A stretch of DNA of 64,000 nt, taken from positions 177,823 to 241,822 of the forward strand of contig NZ_SLWN01000013.1 in the NCBI RefSeq assembly GCF_004342025.1. The letters are read 5' to 3'. The notes below the pieces were generated by a model. The model was not told the origin of the DNA. It made no database searches and saw nothing but the letters and a program-made list of their open reading frames with translations. A program made the position numbers and the translations under genes. The stretch comes from Kribbella steppae (GTDB taxonomy: Bacteria > Actinomycetota > Actinomycetes > Propionibacteriales > Kribbellaceae). Shown piece by piece: positions 32,616-41,419 of the stretch. Every line of letters starts with the position of its first letter. Positions within the stretch are counted from its first letter, which is position 1.

Positions 32616-34472
32616 TCAGGAGTCGTCGCTGAAGGTTCCGCCGAAGATGTCGGAGTTGCCGAAGGTTGCCGGGCAGTCGTTGTTGGGTCCCGGTCGCAGT
32701 TCCGTGGAGTGCGTGGCCGGTAGCTCGGCTGCCGCGTCTTGGTCCTCCTTCTCGTCTCCCACAATGGGTTCGGTGGTGCCGGCCAGGACGTCCTCGACGA
32801 ACGCCTGACGGTAGGTGTTGATGGCGGTGCAGACGGTTCCGTTGCGCATGTCGTTCCAGACGGCGGAGCCGTAGTCCCGCGTGGCGACGGCGTAGTTGTA
32901 GTCGCCGAGGAACTCTGAGGTCAGGCTGTTGGCGCTGGACGCGCGTCCGTCGCCTACTGCTCCACGCAACACTGTCGTGAACGCGCCGACGGTGTGGGCC
33001 GTGCCGGTGATGTCGGCGTGCCGTACCACGCCCAGCACCCGGCGTGCGGAGGTGGTGTCGTTGCGCCATGGGTCGAGCCAGGCGTTGTAGACCAGCCACG
33101 CGTCGGTGCCGTCGGGCGAGATCGCCACCGCCGGGAAGTTGGCTCGGTCGCTGCCCTCGCTGACTACCACCTTGGCCGAGTAGGTGCTGCCGCCGTTGGT
33201 CGAGCTCACCAGGAACGCCTTCTCGAGGTTGGTTCCCTGACTGTCGTCGGACCAGGTGAGCAGGATCTGGTCGGTGGCGTCCGCACCGGTCGGCGCGCCG
33301 TTGGCGATGTCGAACGACGGGAAGGTGTTGGTCCGGGCGCCCGCGATGCCGTCGATGGTGAACCGGCCCTGCGCGGGGTCGAACTGCCCGATCCCGCCAA
33401 GCCCCGACACCACGGCCCTCGGACGCTCGAAGTTCTGGCCACCGTTGAAGGACCGGGCCTGGAAGAAGACGCCCTGGCGGGTTCGGATGTCGGTGCCGAC
33501 CCACACCACGTAGACCACGCCTTGGCTGTCGGTTCGGATGGCACAGCCCTGCCGTCCGCCGGTCTGGTTGTTGTTGGTCGCCGCGGACAGCTGGCGCGTG
33601 GTCCACGTGTCGCCGCCGTCGGTGGAACGAGCGAACAGCACCGGCTCGGCTCCGGCGGCCCCGCGGAACCCGACGTTGCAGACGTAGGCGTTGCCGAAGT
33701 GAGGGCTGATCTCAGCGTTGTCGGCCCAGACCTGTTCCTTGTCGCTGAACAGGGCCTGGTTCTGCCTGGTCACGACCACCGGGTCCATCCAGGCATCGTT
33801 GTCACCGGCGATGGCGCCGGCCAGGTCATCGGTGCGGGACACCGCGATGGCGGCATCGCCGGGAAAACCGGGATTGCCCGGAAAGTTGGTGGCGATGTTC
33901 GCGTAGTACAACCGCTGCCCGTTCGCCCAGGAGAAATTCCCTGAGGCGTCGGGAACGGGACCGAAGACCAGCTCCGGGTCGCCGTTGGAGACCATGCCGT
34001 TGACGTCGTAGTTGGGCAGCGTGCCGATCGGGCCGTTGGGATCGGGCACGCAGCCGGTGTCGCCGGCCGGGGGTTGGCCGGGCGCGACGTCGGGTGCGCC
34101 GAGGCAGGACGGTGTGACGCGCGCCGAGAAGCCGGTGTACGTCGGTTGCGTCCACGTGCGGCCGGAGTCGGTCGAGAACTGGATGCCGGATAGGCCCACG
34201 CCCGGGGTGAACGGACAGGTGCGGTCATCGCCGGCGTTACACGCCTCCATGTCGATGTTGTCATTGGCTCCCGCCGCGAGGATCGCGGGGTTGACCGGGT
34301 TCACGGCCAGACCCGGCTCGTTCTGCTTGTTCTGCGAGAACAGCTGGTCATTGCTGCCAACGGTGACTTCCGTCGACCCGCCGGGCGTGATTGGCGCGGC
34401 CTGGGCCGGCGCCGGGAGAAGTAGTGCTGCGACTGCCGCGGCGACCGTCGCGGCGACATTGATCCTGCGCAT
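32616..34472 (-). CDS. Secreted BNR/Asp-box repeat protein (sialidase-like propeller)
   Basis: 618 aa with a signal peptide (1-26, ending AQAA). Asp-box motifs STDSGRTWTQP, STDGGDTWTTR and SSTNGGSTYS mark a beta-propeller of the sialidase/BNR superfamily. The arginine triad of true sialidases cannot be confirmed by eye, so hydrolase activity is uncertain. Cysteines occur in pairs, in keeping with export. The start ATG 34472 follows GAGGAG. Confidence 0.8.
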   Translation of the reverse strand: MRRINVAATVAAAVAALLLPAPAQAAPITPGGSTEVTVGSNDQLFSQNKQNEPGLAVNPVNPAILAAGANDNIDMEACNAGDDRTCPFTPGVGLSGIQFSTDSGRTWTQPTYTGFSARVTPSCLGAPDVAPGQPPAGDTGCVPDPNGPIGTLPNYDVNGMVSNGDPELVFGPVPDASGNFSWANGQRLYYANIATNFPGNPGFPGDAAIAVSRTDDLAGAIAGDNDAWMDPVVVTRQNQALFSDKEQVWADNAEISPHFGNAYVCNVGFRGAAGAEPVLFARSTDGGDTWTTRQLSAATNNNQTGGRQGCAIRTDSQGVVYVVWVGTDIRTRQGVFFQARSFNGGQNFERPRAVVSGLGGIGQFDPAQGRFTIDGIAGARTNTFPSFDIANGAPTGADATDQILLTWSDDSQGTNLEKAFLVSSTNGGSTYSAKVVVSEGSDRANFPAVAISPDGTDAWLVYNAWLDPWRNDTTSARRVLGVVRHADITGTAHTVGAFTTVLRGAVGDGRASSANSLTSEFLGDYNYAVATRDYGSAVWNDMRNGTVCTAINTYRQAFVEDVLAGTTEPIVGDEKEDQDAAAELPATHSTELRPGPNNDCPATFGNSDIFGGTFSDDS

Positions 34473-34700
34473 GACGCTCCTCGGATAGATGGATCGTTCT
34501 GCGCGGCGCGCCTGGCTGCCCCGAGCACCGGCCAGGTGGTCGCAACCTCTCAGTTTCGTCCGCTCGCGGCGCCCCGGCAAGGAGCTGAGCCGATCCAGAG
34601 GCGCTGGGCAGCAGCAGCCGCCGGGCACGGCCAGCGAGCGGTCCGCGCGGTCACTTCCTGTCATCGGCTGATGCCGTAGTAGGAGCGGCGTGCGTCAGCG

Positions 34701-34725
34701 CACCGCGACGCTGTGCGTCGCGGTG
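34701..34725 (-). terminator. Perfect hairpin in the 34473-34794 gap
   Basis: CACCGCGACG/CGTCGCGGTG, 10 bp with a 5-nt loop. It lies about 70 bp beyond the small ORF downstream of the CrtA-like gene and may end that unit. The remainder of the 322-bp gap shows no gene; it must contain the promoter of the BNR gene. Confidence 0.5.
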
Positions 34726-34794
34726 ATCCAGCTCTGTCAGCCGTCACGCGACGCAGAACGCTGGCGTCAGCCACAACATCATCGGCTCCGTCCG

Positions 34795-34908
34795 TCACTC
34801 AACCGCAAGCCGGTGTTTCTCGACGGGTGGATCCAGACGAAGCCGTTCGAGAACCTCACGGACGACATCCTCTGCCCTCGACCTGCAGGCGACGAGCAGC
34901 AGCGCCAC
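34795..34908 (-). CDS. Possible 37-aa ORF coupled to the CrtA-like gene
   Basis: The GTG shares its G with the TAG stop of the preceding gene (TAGTG). The product has a hydrophobic head (ALLLVAC) and a charged helix (RAEDVVREVLERLRLDPP). Third-position GC is high. It may be the tail of a frameshifted or lost downstream gene rather than a functional peptide. Confidence 0.3.
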   Translation of the reverse strand: MALLLVACRSRAEDVVREVLERLRLDPPVEKHRLAVE

Positions 34909-35606
34909 TACCGGGGAACGATCCCGCTCCGCCCCTGCCACGAGCCGTGCTCGGACAGCGGCCGGAACCGCAGGGTGGCGAACTCGTGGTGGAAATCCCT
35001 GCGCCGGCGTTCGGCCATTGCGGCGGCATGACGGTCGGGTGCCGGGACAGTGCTGTGGCCGTGCACCATCTCTTCCATCTGCCGCACGGACCGCCAGACC
35101 GAGAACGTAGAGATCGTCCGAGGCGGGCGCATCGCGGCCAGCGCCAGCGTGGCCCCCGGATGGTCGCGAACCAGCCGTTCCACGGGCTTGCCCCACTTAA
35201 GGAACCTCGGCACCTCCAGGAGGCGCATCCGGGCCAGCGTGACCGCCACGACGGGTTCGGCAGGGTCCCATTCGCCCGCTCTCGCCGGAAGGTCGGGCAG
35301 CGCCGCAAGCCGCGACCAGCGGCGCAGGAACTGCATGCGCACGTGCCAGCCTGCCGCCAACTGCCTGCCCAGGAGGTCATCCGCCAGGAAGGTCTCGACC
35401 GCCGCCTCGTCCTCCCACCGCGCGAACATCGCCATCCGACGCAGCTGCATCCGGGCCGGCGAGACGGTCGGTGCACCGAGCCGCATCAGCGCTAGGCACT
35501 CGGCGTACCGCAACCCGGGCGTGGAAGGCACAGTCGGCGCCTTCCACAGTACCCCCGCTGTCGTCGTCGGACGGAGCTCCGCGAGGTGGAACGTAAAGAT
35601 CGTCAT
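34908..35606 (-). CDS. Spheroidene monooxygenase (CrtA)-like protein
   Basis: 232 aa. The pattern TFHLAELRPTTTAGVL, LRLGAPTVSPARMQLRRMAMFARWED, LARMRLLEVPRFLKWG and PRTISTFSVWRS is that of actinobacterial CrtA-like haem monooxygenase-fold proteins. In phototrophs CrtA ketolates carotenoids; there are no other carotenoid genes in this window, so the role is open. The start is ATG 35606; ATG 35636 is an alternative, neither with a strong site. Confidence 0.72.
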   Translation of the reverse strand: MTIFTFHLAELRPTTTAGVLWKAPTVPSTPGLRYAECLALMRLGAPTVSPARMQLRRMAMFARWEDEAAVETFLADDLLGRQLAAGWHVRMQFLRRWSRLAALPDLPARAGEWDPAEPVVAVTLARMRLLEVPRFLKWGKPVERLVRDHPGATLALAAMRPPRTISTFSVWRSVRQMEEMVHGHSTVPAPDRHAAAMAERRRRDFHHEFATLRFRPLSEHGSWQGRSGIVPR

Positions 35607-35872
35607 CGTCGGGCAACTGTCCCACGAGTGAGCCATGGCCTGCGATTCGAGTTCTCGAGGTAGTGCTTCGCCTTCAAGCACCGCTCCGTCGCGCCGACGA
35701 CCGATGCGTTCGAACGTCCGCTGCGGAGGACCCGACCTGGTGCCGAGCGACCTGGGGTCGGTGGCCGATCACGGTCTCTGCCTTCGGCCAGGTCCTCGTC
35801 ACCGCGGAACGTGGAAGCTCACACCCGGCGGCCCTGGCCTTCGTCGCGCCGGATCTCGGACGAATCGTGGAG

Positions 35873-35902
35873 TTTTTTATCCGGAGTATTGACGGAAAAA
35901 TT
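35873..35902 (+). promoter_or_regulatory. Candidate ROK-regulator operator
   Basis: Imperfect inverted repeat TTTTTATCCG / CGGAAAAATT (7 of 10 symmetric) in an unusually A/T-rich patch overlapping the -35 of the ROK gene. ROK/NagC-type repressors often use A/T-rich palindromes; autoregulation is inferred. Confidence 0.45.
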
Positions 35903-35918
35903 CCGGCGTTCCTACGGT
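35889..35918 (+). promoter_or_regulatory. Housekeeping-type promoter giving a leaderless ROK transcript
   Basis: TTGACG-N18-TACGGT. The -10 ends 6 bases before the ATG at 35925, so the transcription start should coincide with the start codon. Confidence 0.6.
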
Positions 35919-35924
35919 GCGGAC

Positions 35925-37184
35925 ATGTCGATGCCAACCGGAGTGCATGCGCTCGTCCGGCGCACCCACGAGGAGCGCGTCCTCCGCGCCCTTCGAGGGG
36001 GCGGCGCCATGAGCCGTGGTCAGATCGCCGAGATCGTCGGTCTTTCCCGGTCGACGCTGTCCGAGATCACCGGGAGTCTGCTGCAGCGGGGCGCCATCGT
36101 CGTCGTGGACACCGACGCGGCGAAGCGCGAGGGCAGCGGACGCCCGGCTGAGCGGCTCGCGCTCGATCCGGGCTCGGGCCAGTTCATGGGAGTCGACTTC
36201 GGCCATCGGCGCGTTCATGTCGTGGTGGCGGATGCGTCGCACGAGATCCTGGTCTCGGGTTCGACCCGGTACGACGACGACGCGCCCTGGCGGACCCGGA
36301 TCGACCTGGCCTTCGAATTCATCGATCGGCTGAGCGTCGACGCCGGTGTGCACTACGGAGCACTCCAGGGCATCGGCATCGGCGTGCCAGGTCCGTACCC
36401 CACGCAACCGACAGCGAGCCCTCACGCCACCGCTGTGCCGGCGCTTCACGGCTCGGCGGACGACGTCGATGCCGCGTTCGTCGGCCGCTTCGACGCGCCT
36501 GTGCTCGTCGACAACAACACGCGACTCGCCGCTCTTGCCGAGGCGATCAGCGGCGGCAGCGCTGTCGACGACCTCCTCTACGTGCGGCTGTCCGACGGCG
36601 TCGGTGGTGGGCTCGTCGTCGGCGGCCGGCTGGTCACCGGCTCGACCGGCCTGGCCGGCGAGTTCGGGCACGTGATGGTCGAGCCGGAGGGGAAGGAATG
36701 CCGGTGCGGCAAGTTCGGCTGTCTCGAGACGGTCGCCTCGGTTCCCGCCATCCTCGCCACCTGCCAGGACCTCGGCCTACGGCTGGAGACCCTCGATGAC
36801 CTGAGGGCCTCCGTCGAGCGCTCGCACCCCGTCGTCGATCAGGTGCTACGCGCCGCGGCCGTGGCTGTAGGTCACGTCGTCGGTACGGCGGCGATGGCGC
36901 TCAACCCGGCGCAGATCGTCGTCGGCGGGGAGATCACCCGGATCGCGCCGGTCATCGTCCAGCAGGTCACCGCGACCGTCGCCTACGAGCTCTTCCCCAG
37001 ACCCGCCGCGAGACCCCTCGTGCGCGCCGCTGAGCTGTCCGACGACGACGGCGCCATCGGCGCGCTCGCGGCCCTGTTCCACAACTCCCCCTTGCTGGCC
37101 GGATACCCCGAGGCAGACGCGGCCAGTCAGGCAGGCCCACGCCAGACCACCACCGAAGGAGTGGCTCATGGCCGTTCTCGATAA
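35925..37184 (+). CDS. ROK-family transcriptional regulator
   Basis: 419 aa. A winged helix (about 18-70; MSRGQIAEIVGLSRSTLSEI) is joined to a ROK sugar-kinase-like domain. The latter has VDNNTRLAA, DGVGGGLVVGG, a zinc motif H-x9-CRCGKFGCLE and EFGHV. It probably represses the following genes until a sugar or sugar derivative binds. The start ATG 35925 is chosen because the promoter is placed for a leaderless mRNA; ATG 35931 is close by. It overlaps the permease gene by 17 bp. Confidence 0.9.
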   Translation: MSMPTGVHALVRRTHEERVLRALRGGGAMSRGQIAEIVGLSRSTLSEITGSLLQRGAIVVVDTDAAKREGSGRPAERLALDPGSGQFMGVDFGHRRVHVVVADASHEILVSGSTRYDDDAPWRTRIDLAFEFIDRLSVDAGVHYGALQGIGIGVPGPYPTQPTASPHATAVPALHGSADDVDAAFVGRFDAPVLVDNNTRLAALAEAISGGSAVDDLLYVRLSDGVGGGLVVGGRLVTGSTGLAGEFGHVMVEPEGKECRCGKFGCLETVASVPAILATCQDLGLRLETLDDLRASVERSHPVVDQVLRAAAVAVGHVVGTAAMALNPAQIVVGGEITRIAPVIVQQVTATVAYELFPRPAARPLVRAAELSDDDGAIGALAALFHNSPLLAGYPEADAASQAGPRQTTTEGVAHGRSR

Positions 37185-38055
37185 GCGAGGCGTCGAAATG
37201 CACGACGCTGACGCCCCGGCAAACGCACCAGACGACCGACCGGCCGCAACCGACGGTGGGCCGGCGACTGCCAGCGACGCAGCCATCGGCCGGAACCCCT
37301 CGTCGTCCGGGCGGCGAGGCGTTCCGACGGCATTGAACGCGGTGTCGATCCTGCTCGGCATCGCGCTCTGGTGGACGCTTGCCGCGCTCGGCCTCAAGCT
37401 TCCGACGCCGCCGGAGGTTGTCGGGCAGGCCGCCACGCTGCTCGGCAACGGCACGCTCGAACGCGACATCCTGGCCAGCTTGACCAGAGTGCTCGCCGGC
37501 TTCGCGCTGGGGACCGCCGTCGCCATCCCGATCGGCTTCCTGATGGGCTGGTACGGCGTCGTCCGGGCGCTCGTCGAGCCGTGGGTGCAGTTCTTCCGCA
37601 CCATCCCGCCACTGGCGATCATCCCACTGGCCATCGTGTTGATGGGCATCGGCGAGGCGCCGAAGATCTTCGTCATCTTCCTCGCCGCCTTCCTGGCCTG
37701 TGTCATCTCGACGTTCCAGGGTGTGGTGAACGTCGACCGCACGCTGATCAACGCCGCGCGGGTGCTCGGCGCGAACGACCTGACGATCTTCGTCCGAGTG
37801 GTCGTGCCGGCCTCGACGCCGTTCATCCTTGTCGGCATGCGGGTCGGCCTCGGATCGGCCTGGGCGACTCTGGTCGCGGCGGAGCTGATCGCGGCCCAGC
37901 AGGGCCTTGGCTACCGGATGCAGAACGCGCAGCTCTACTACGACCTGCCCACCATCTTCGTCGGCCTCATCTCGATCGGGATCCTCGGTCTGGTGATGGA
38001 TCGGATCCTGCTGCTGACCGAACGCAAGCTGACCGGATGGCAGGAACGCCGATGA
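37168..38055 (+). CDS. ABC transporter permease, NitT/TauT (SsuC) family
   Basis: 295 aa. After a disordered 50-residue N-terminus there are about six membrane helices. The cytosolic coupling loop INAARVLGANDLTIFVRVVVPAS fits the EAA-type motif of the SsuC/TauC family. It imports sulfonates, nitrate-like or other small anions in known members; here the substrate is probably linked to the sulfatase. The stop overlaps the ATPase start (ATGA). Confidence 0.9.
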   Translation: MAVLDKRGVEMHDADAPANAPDDRPAATDGGPATASDAAIGRNPSSSGRRGVPTALNAVSILLGIALWWTLAALGLKLPTPPEVVGQAATLLGNGTLERDILASLTRVLAGFALGTAVAIPIGFLMGWYGVVRALVEPWVQFFRTIPPLAIIPLAIVLMGIGEAPKIFVIFLAAFLACVISTFQGVVNVDRTLINAARVLGANDLTIFVRVVVPASTPFILVGMRVGLGSAWATLVAAELIAAQQGLGYRMQNAQLYYDLPTIFVGLISIGILGLVMDRILLLTERKLTGWQERR

Positions 38056-38861
38056 CCACCATGACAGCCAAGATCTCCGTGCGGGGCGTCACCAAGACCT
38101 TCGCCCTGGGCAACGAGATGTTCACCGCACTCGACGACGTCTCGCTCGACATCGCGGACAACGAGTTCGTCACCGTCGTCGGCCCTTCGGGCTGCGGCAA
38201 GAGCACCTTGATGAACATCCTCGCCGGTCTCGAGGAACCGACGCGCGGCCAGGCCCTCGTCGACGCCGTACCGGTGTCCGGGCCCGGGCCCGAGCGCGGT
38301 GTGATCTTTCAGCAGTACGCCCTGTTCCCGTGGCTGACCGTCCGCCAGAACGTCGAGTTCGGCCTCCGGACAGCTCGTGTGCCGGGCTCCGAGCGCCGGT
38401 CGCGCGCCGAGTACTTCATCAAGATGGTCGGGCTCGAGCAGTTCGCCGACGCGCTGCCGAAGATGTTGTCGGGCGGCATGCGGCAGCGGTGTGCCATCGC
38501 CCGCGCCTATGCCGTCAACCCGTCGATCCTGTTGATGGACGAGCCATTCGGCGCGCTCGACGCACTCACCCGGGTGAAACTCCAGGAGCAGCTGCTCGAC
38601 ACGTGGAGCAAGGAGCGGCGCACCGTGCTGTTCATCACGCACGACGTCGACGAGGCCGTCTTCCTCGCCAACCGGGTCATCGTGATGGCCGCCCGGCCCG
38701 GGCGGATCTACGACGTCATCGAGGTCGACCTGCCCTACCCGCGCTCGGAGGGGTTCCGCCTCAGCCCGGAGTTCGCCGCGCTGCGCAACCGCGTCTGGCA
38801 CTCCGTCTACCACCAGGACGGCCGCCGGTCGGCCGCTCCGTCGCCGTCATCGACGGCCTGA
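38052..38861 (+). CDS. ABC transporter ATPase, NitT/TauT family
   Basis: 269 aa with Walker A GPSGCGKST, Q-loop FQQYALFPW, signature LSGGMRQRCAIARA, Walker B ILLMDEPFGALD and the H-loop THDVDEA. It has all ATPase motifs and the C-terminal region typical of SsuB/TauB. It is translationally coupled to the permease. Confidence 0.93.
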   Translation: MTTMTAKISVRGVTKTFALGNEMFTALDDVSLDIADNEFVTVVGPSGCGKSTLMNILAGLEEPTRGQALVDAVPVSGPGPERGVIFQQYALFPWLTVRQNVEFGLRTARVPGSERRSRAEYFIKMVGLEQFADALPKMLSGGMRQRCAIARAYAVNPSILLMDEPFGALDALTRVKLQEQLLDTWSKERRTVLFITHDVDEAVFLANRVIVMAARPGRIYDVIEVDLPYPRSEGFRLSPEFAALRNRVWHSVYHQDGRRSAAPSPSSTA

Positions 38862-38876
38862 CCCGAAGGACCCAGA

Positions 38877-39893
38877 ATGTCGTTCTCATCAGCTCGCCCG
38901 CTCCCCCGCCGGCGCTTCACGGCCGGGGCCGTCGGACTGGCCCTGGTCGCCGTCGTTGCCGCTTGTGGCGGCAACTCCTCCACCGCCGGCGGCGGCACCG
39001 AAGAGGTGAACTTCGGCTACATCGGGGACTTCAACGGCACCAGCCTGCTCGCGATCGCCGACGATCAGGACCTGTGGAAGAAGCACGGCCTCAAGGCGAA
39101 CGCCAAGGTCTTCACCAACGGCCCGCTCCAGATCCAGGCACTTGGCACCGGCGACCTCGACTTCGGCTACATCGGCCCGGGTGCGATGTGGCTACCCGCT
39201 TCCGGCCAGGCGAAGGTCGTCGCCATCAACACTCTCGGCAACGCCGACCGCGTCATCGCCCAGGCCGGCACCACGTCGATGGACCAGCTGAAGGGCAAGA
39301 CGATCGGCGTACCCGAGGGCACGTCCGGCGACATGATCCTGACCCTTGCCTTGCAAAAGGCCGGCATGACCAGGTCCGACGTCAAGATCGTCCCGATGGA
39401 CGCCTCGACGATCGTGTCCGCGTTCTCGTCGAAGAAGATCGATGCCGCCGGGTTCTGGTACCCCGCGATCGCGACGATCAAGAAGCAGGTGCCCGACCTC
39501 GTCGAGCTGACCAAGAACTCCGACTTCGAGTCGCAGGTCTCCTTCCCGACGGCCTTCGTCGCCGGCAACGACGTGGTCGCCAAGCAGCAGGACAAGACCA
39601 AGAAGGTGCTCGCGGTACTGCGGGAGGCGATGGAGTTCAGGTCGGCGAAGCCCGACGAGGCCGTCAAGCTCACCGCCGAGATGCTGTCCGTGGCTGAAGA
39701 CCAGGTGAAGGCAGACGCGGGCAACGTGAAGATCCTCAGCGTCAAGGACCTCGACGCGATGACCAAGGACGGCACGATCGACAAGTGGCTCACCGGGATG
39801 GACAACTACTTCGTCCAGGCGGGCAAACTCAAGCAGCCAGGCGATCCGAAGACGTACTACACCGGCGACCTGTTCATGGCGGCCGCGCAGTGA
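38877..39893 (+). CDS. ABC transporter substrate-binding lipoprotein, SsuA/TauA type
   Basis: 338 aa. RRR-F-TAG and a hydrophobic core lead to the lipobox VVAAC, with C30 the lipidated residue. The mature part is an NMT1/TauA-like type II binding protein (LAIADDQDLWKKHGL, GALDFGYIGPGA-type strand, KGKTIGVPEGTSGD). The ligand is unknown. Its stop overlaps the GTG of the sulfatase. Confidence 0.9.
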   Translation: MSFSSARPLPRRRFTAGAVGLALVAVVAACGGNSSTAGGGTEEVNFGYIGDFNGTSLLAIADDQDLWKKHGLKANAKVFTNGPLQIQALGTGDLDFGYIGPGAMWLPASGQAKVVAINTLGNADRVIAQAGTTSMDQLKGKTIGVPEGTSGDMILTLALQKAGMTRSDVKIVPMDASTIVSAFSSKKIDAAGFWYPAIATIKKQVPDLVELTKNSDFESQVSFPTAFVAGNDVVAKQQDKTKKVLAVLREAMEFRSAKPDEAVKLTAEMLSVAEDQVKADAGNVKILSVKDLDAMTKDGTIDKWLTGMDNYFVQAGKLKQPGDPKTYYTGDLFMAAAQ

Positions 39894-41419
39894 CGAAGCC
39901 GGCGAACATCCTCTTCCTGATGACCGACCAGCACCGGGCCGACACTCTCGGGGCCTACGGCAACAGCCGGGCGGTGACGCCGGTCCTCGACGAGCTCGCC
40001 AGGACCGGCACCCGCTTCGACCGCTGGTACACACCCACCGCGATCTGCACCCCGGCGCGAGCGAGCCTGCTGACCGGCCAGGCGCCGTTCCGGCACAAAC
40101 TGCTCGCCAACCACGAGCGCAACGTCGGATACATCGAGGACCTCGCCGACGGGCAGTTCACCTTCTCCGAGGCGTTGCGGAAGAAGGGCTACAGCTGCGG
40201 CCTGATCGGCAAATGGCATGTCGGTACCGACAAGTCCGCGGCGGACTTCGGGTTCGACGGTCCACACCTGCCGGGGTGGCACAACCCGGTCGATCATCCG
40301 GACTACCTCGCGTACCTGGCCGAGCGCGACCTCCCGCCGTACCGGATCAGGAACCGGATTCGTGGCACGCTGCCGAACGGCGGGCCGGGAAATCTCTTGG
40401 CTGCCAGGCTGCAGCAACCGGTCGAGGCAACCTTCGAGCACTACCTCGCCACGCGGGCAATCGAGACGCTCGAGCGGTACGCGGCCGACGCGCACGAGCG
40501 GGATCGCCCCTTCTACCTCGCGCTGCACTTCTTCGGCCCTCACCTGCCGTACATCCTGCCCGACGAGTACTTCGACCTCATCGACCCCGCCGACGTCGAG
40601 CTGCCGCGGTCGGTCGCGGAGACCTTCCAGGGAAAGCCGCCGGTGCAGCGCAACTACAGCGCGCACTGGACTTTCGACACGATGCCGATCGAGACCACCC
40701 GCAAGTTGATCGCCGTCTACTGGGGCTATGTGGCGCTGATCGATCGGCAGATCGGGCGGGTGATGGAGGCGATGGACCGCCTCGGCCTGGTCGACGAGAC
40801 CGCCGTCTTCTTCACCTCCGACCACGGCGAGTTCACCGGAGCGCACCGGCTGCACGACAAGGGGCCGGCGATGTACGAGGACATCTACCGCACGGCCGGG
40901 CTGCTGCGCGTGCCGGGCGCGCCCGCGGGCATCGAACGGTCCGAGTTCGTCAGCTTGCTCGACTGCACCGCGACGATCCTCGAGCTGGCGGGAATCGATC
41001 CCAAGCCCGCCGTGGACTCGCGCAGCCTGCTCCCGCTCGTCGCCGGCGGCGAGGCGGAGTGGGATGACGACATCGTCTGCGAGTTCCACGGACACCACTT
41101 CCCGTACCCGCAGCGAATGCTCCGCACCGACCACCACAAGCTCGTCGTCAACCCCGACTCGGTCAACGAGCTCTACGACCTGTCGGTCGACCCGGACGAG
41201 CTCCTCAACGTCTACGAGCACCCTGAGATGGCCGAGGTGCGGACCCGGATGATGCGCCGGCTGTACGGCGTCCTGCGGGACCGCGGCGACAACTTCTACC
41301 ACTGGATGACCTCGATGTACGACGTCGGCGACGTGGCCTACGACCCGACCCTGAGCGGGCTGGACGAGACGACGTACCAGGCACCCCAGTCATCACACGA
41401 CGAAGGAGTACCTGACTGA
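39890..41419 (+). CDS. Formylglycine-dependent sulfatase
   Basis: 509 aa, without signal peptide, so cytosolic. C53 in ICTPARASLLTG is the Cys-type residue converted to formylglycine by FGE; D13 and the SDHGE motif provide metal ligands. It hydrolyses sulfate esters (arylsulfatase/choline-sulfatase-like or sugar sulfatase). No FGE gene is present in the window. The start GTG 39890 overlaps the preceding stop; upstream codons lie within the binding-protein gene. Confidence 0.92.
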   Translation: MTKPANILFLMTDQHRADTLGAYGNSRAVTPVLDELARTGTRFDRWYTPTAICTPARASLLTGQAPFRHKLLANHERNVGYIEDLADGQFTFSEALRKKGYSCGLIGKWHVGTDKSAADFGFDGPHLPGWHNPVDHPDYLAYLAERDLPPYRIRNRIRGTLPNGGPGNLLAARLQQPVEATFEHYLATRAIETLERYAADAHERDRPFYLALHFFGPHLPYILPDEYFDLIDPADVELPRSVAETFQGKPPVQRNYSAHWTFDTMPIETTRKLIAVYWGYVALIDRQIGRVMEAMDRLGLVDETAVFFTSDHGEFTGAHRLHDKGPAMYEDIYRTAGLLRVPGAPAGIERSEFVSLLDCTATILELAGIDPKPAVDSRSLLPLVAGGEAEWDDDIVCEFHGHHFPYPQRMLRTDHHKLVVNPDSVNELYDLSVDPDELLNVYEHPEMAEVRTRMMRRLYGVLRDRGDNFYHWMTSMYDVGDVAYDPTLSGLDETTYQAPQSSHDEGVPD

